Assembly (NCBI GenBank): GCA_009469685.1
Contig: SSTA01000357.1
Location: 1-7,988 of the forward strand
Length of the DNA: 7,988 nucleotides
From: Azonexaceae bacterium
GTDB lineage: Bacteria > Pseudomonadota > Gammaproteobacteria > Burkholderiales > Rhodocyclaceae
Direction: 5' to 3'
Shown: positions 7,344 to 7,988 of the stretch, piece by piece
How the letters are laid out: each line of letters opens with the position of its first letter
Position numbering within the stretch: the stretch's first letter is position 1
Made by a program: the position numbers and the translations under genes
Notes under the pieces: model-generated
What the model saw: the letters and a program-made list of their open reading frames with translations, nothing else
Told to the model about the DNA's origin: nothing
Database searches by the model: none

Positions 7344-7988
7344 ATGAAACCAACCCCCCCTCTCGTTCTCGTCTTCGCCGCCAGCGATCCCACCTGCGGT
7401 GCCGGCCTGCAGGCCGATATCCTCACCCTGGCCAGCCTGGGCTGCCACCCGCTGACCGCCGTGACCGCCATCACCGTTCAGGATACCGCGGGGGTCGAAA
7501 GCGTCCATCCGGTGGATGCGGATGTCCTCGAGCGCCAGGCGCGTCACGTCCTGGAAGATTGCCCCGTGGCGGCGTTCAAGATCGGTGTCCTCGGCAGCCT
7601 GGCCAACGTCGTTGCCGTGGCGGAAATCGTTTCCGACTACCCGGACATTCCCCTGGTGTTCGACCCTGTCCTCGCTTCGGGACGGGGAGACGAATTGGCC
7701 GGGGAGGACATGATCTCGGCCATACGCGAGCTGTTGCTGCCGCAGACAACCTTGCTGACGCCCAATACTCCGGAGGCGCGCCGCCTGGCCGAGCGCGACG
7801 ACGAAGGGGAGCCGGATGCCGCCGAGTGTGCCCGTCGCCTGATCGAGCTCGGCGCTCAGCACATACTCATCACGGGAACCCACGAAAACACGCCCCAGGT
7901 GGTCAACCAGCTTTTCGGGGAGGCGGGCTTGATCCGCCGCGATTCCTGGGACCGCCTGCCCGGGAGCTACCATGGTTCCGGTTGTACC
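7344..7988 (+). CDS. thiD: ThiD, hydroxymethylpyrimidine/phosphomethylpyrimidine kinase (3' end beyond window)
   Basis: The first 215 residues of a ribokinase-fold kinase of thiamine biosynthesis are visible; ThiD phosphorylates HMP and then HMP-phosphate. Evidence includes the N-terminal substrate loop AASDPTCGAGLQADILTLAS (12-31), TAVTAITVQDTAGV (38-51), FKIGVLGS (78-85) and VFDPVLASGRGDELA (105-119). TPNTPEARRL (139-148), ILITGTH (174-180) and GSGCT (211-215), the anion-hole motif containing the catalytic-site Cys, complete the set. Family members are about 250-280 residues, so roughly 40-60 are missing. Common ThiD sequences read AG[ST]DPSGGAG and KSGD where this one has AASDPTCGAG and GRGD, perhaps a lineage variant. 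ATG at 7344 has no strong Shine-Dalgarno, and no in-frame alternative lies between it and the upstream stop at 7293-7295. Confidence 0.93.
   Translation, partial: MKPTPPLVLVFAASDPTCGAGLQADILTLASLGCHPLTAVTAITVQDTAGVESVHPVDADVLERQARHVLEDCPVAAFKIGVLGSLANVVAVAEIVSDYPDIPLVFDPVLASGRGDELAGEDMISAIRELLLPQTTLLTPNTPEARRLAERDDEGEPDAAECARRLIELGAQHILITGTHENTPQVVNQLFGEAGLIRRDSWDRLPGSYHGSGCT

Noticed and set aside
7248..7973. A 241-codon minus-strand frame opposite thiD.
   Set aside because: It is the antisense of thiD, which has intact ThiD motifs from N-terminus to GSGCT.

Overview
The window is dense, GC-rich proteobacterial DNA. It holds the first five genes of a type IV pilus chemosensory (Pil-Chp) operon on the minus strand, a rubredoxin gene just upstream of them, and a divergent thiD gene on the plus strand. 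PilG and PilH sequence character, the order pilG-pilH-pilI-pilJ-chpA without pilK, and the thiD/rubredoxin neighbourhood suggest a betaproteobacterium, perhaps of the Rhodocyclales. This placement is inferred from family knowledge, not from a search.

Layout from right to left, in the direction of pil transcription: thiD (7344 to the right edge, plus strand, 3' end missing); a 92-bp divergent intergenic region; rubredoxin (7251-7069); a 64-bp gap with a possible promoter; pilG (7004-6609, TTG start); pilH (6581-6216); pilI (6206-5694); pilJ (5657-3489); and chpA/pilL (3469 to the left edge, 3' end missing). Gaps inside the pil cluster are 9 to 36 bp, so it is very probably one transcript.

Working together: PilJ is the membrane receptor and PilI the CheW-type adaptor. 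ChpA is the large histidine kinase with multiple Hpt domains, and PilG and PilH are single-domain CheY-like outputs. In characterised relatives this pathway controls pilus extension and retraction, twitching and surface sensing. Rubredoxin and ThiD are housekeeping neighbours.

Nothing here looks like a wholly new system. The striking part is the visible end of ChpA. After one canonical Hpt domain comes a long acidic, proline-rich linker holding five copies of a T-[LVI]-V-x-P motif. It then runs into a perfect Glu-Pro-Ile-Pro repeat of at least 20 copies. The repeat is encoded by a 12-bp minisatellite whose synonymous variants lie in strictly ordered blocks. The window ends inside this repeat, so its real length and the kinase core of ChpA cannot be seen.
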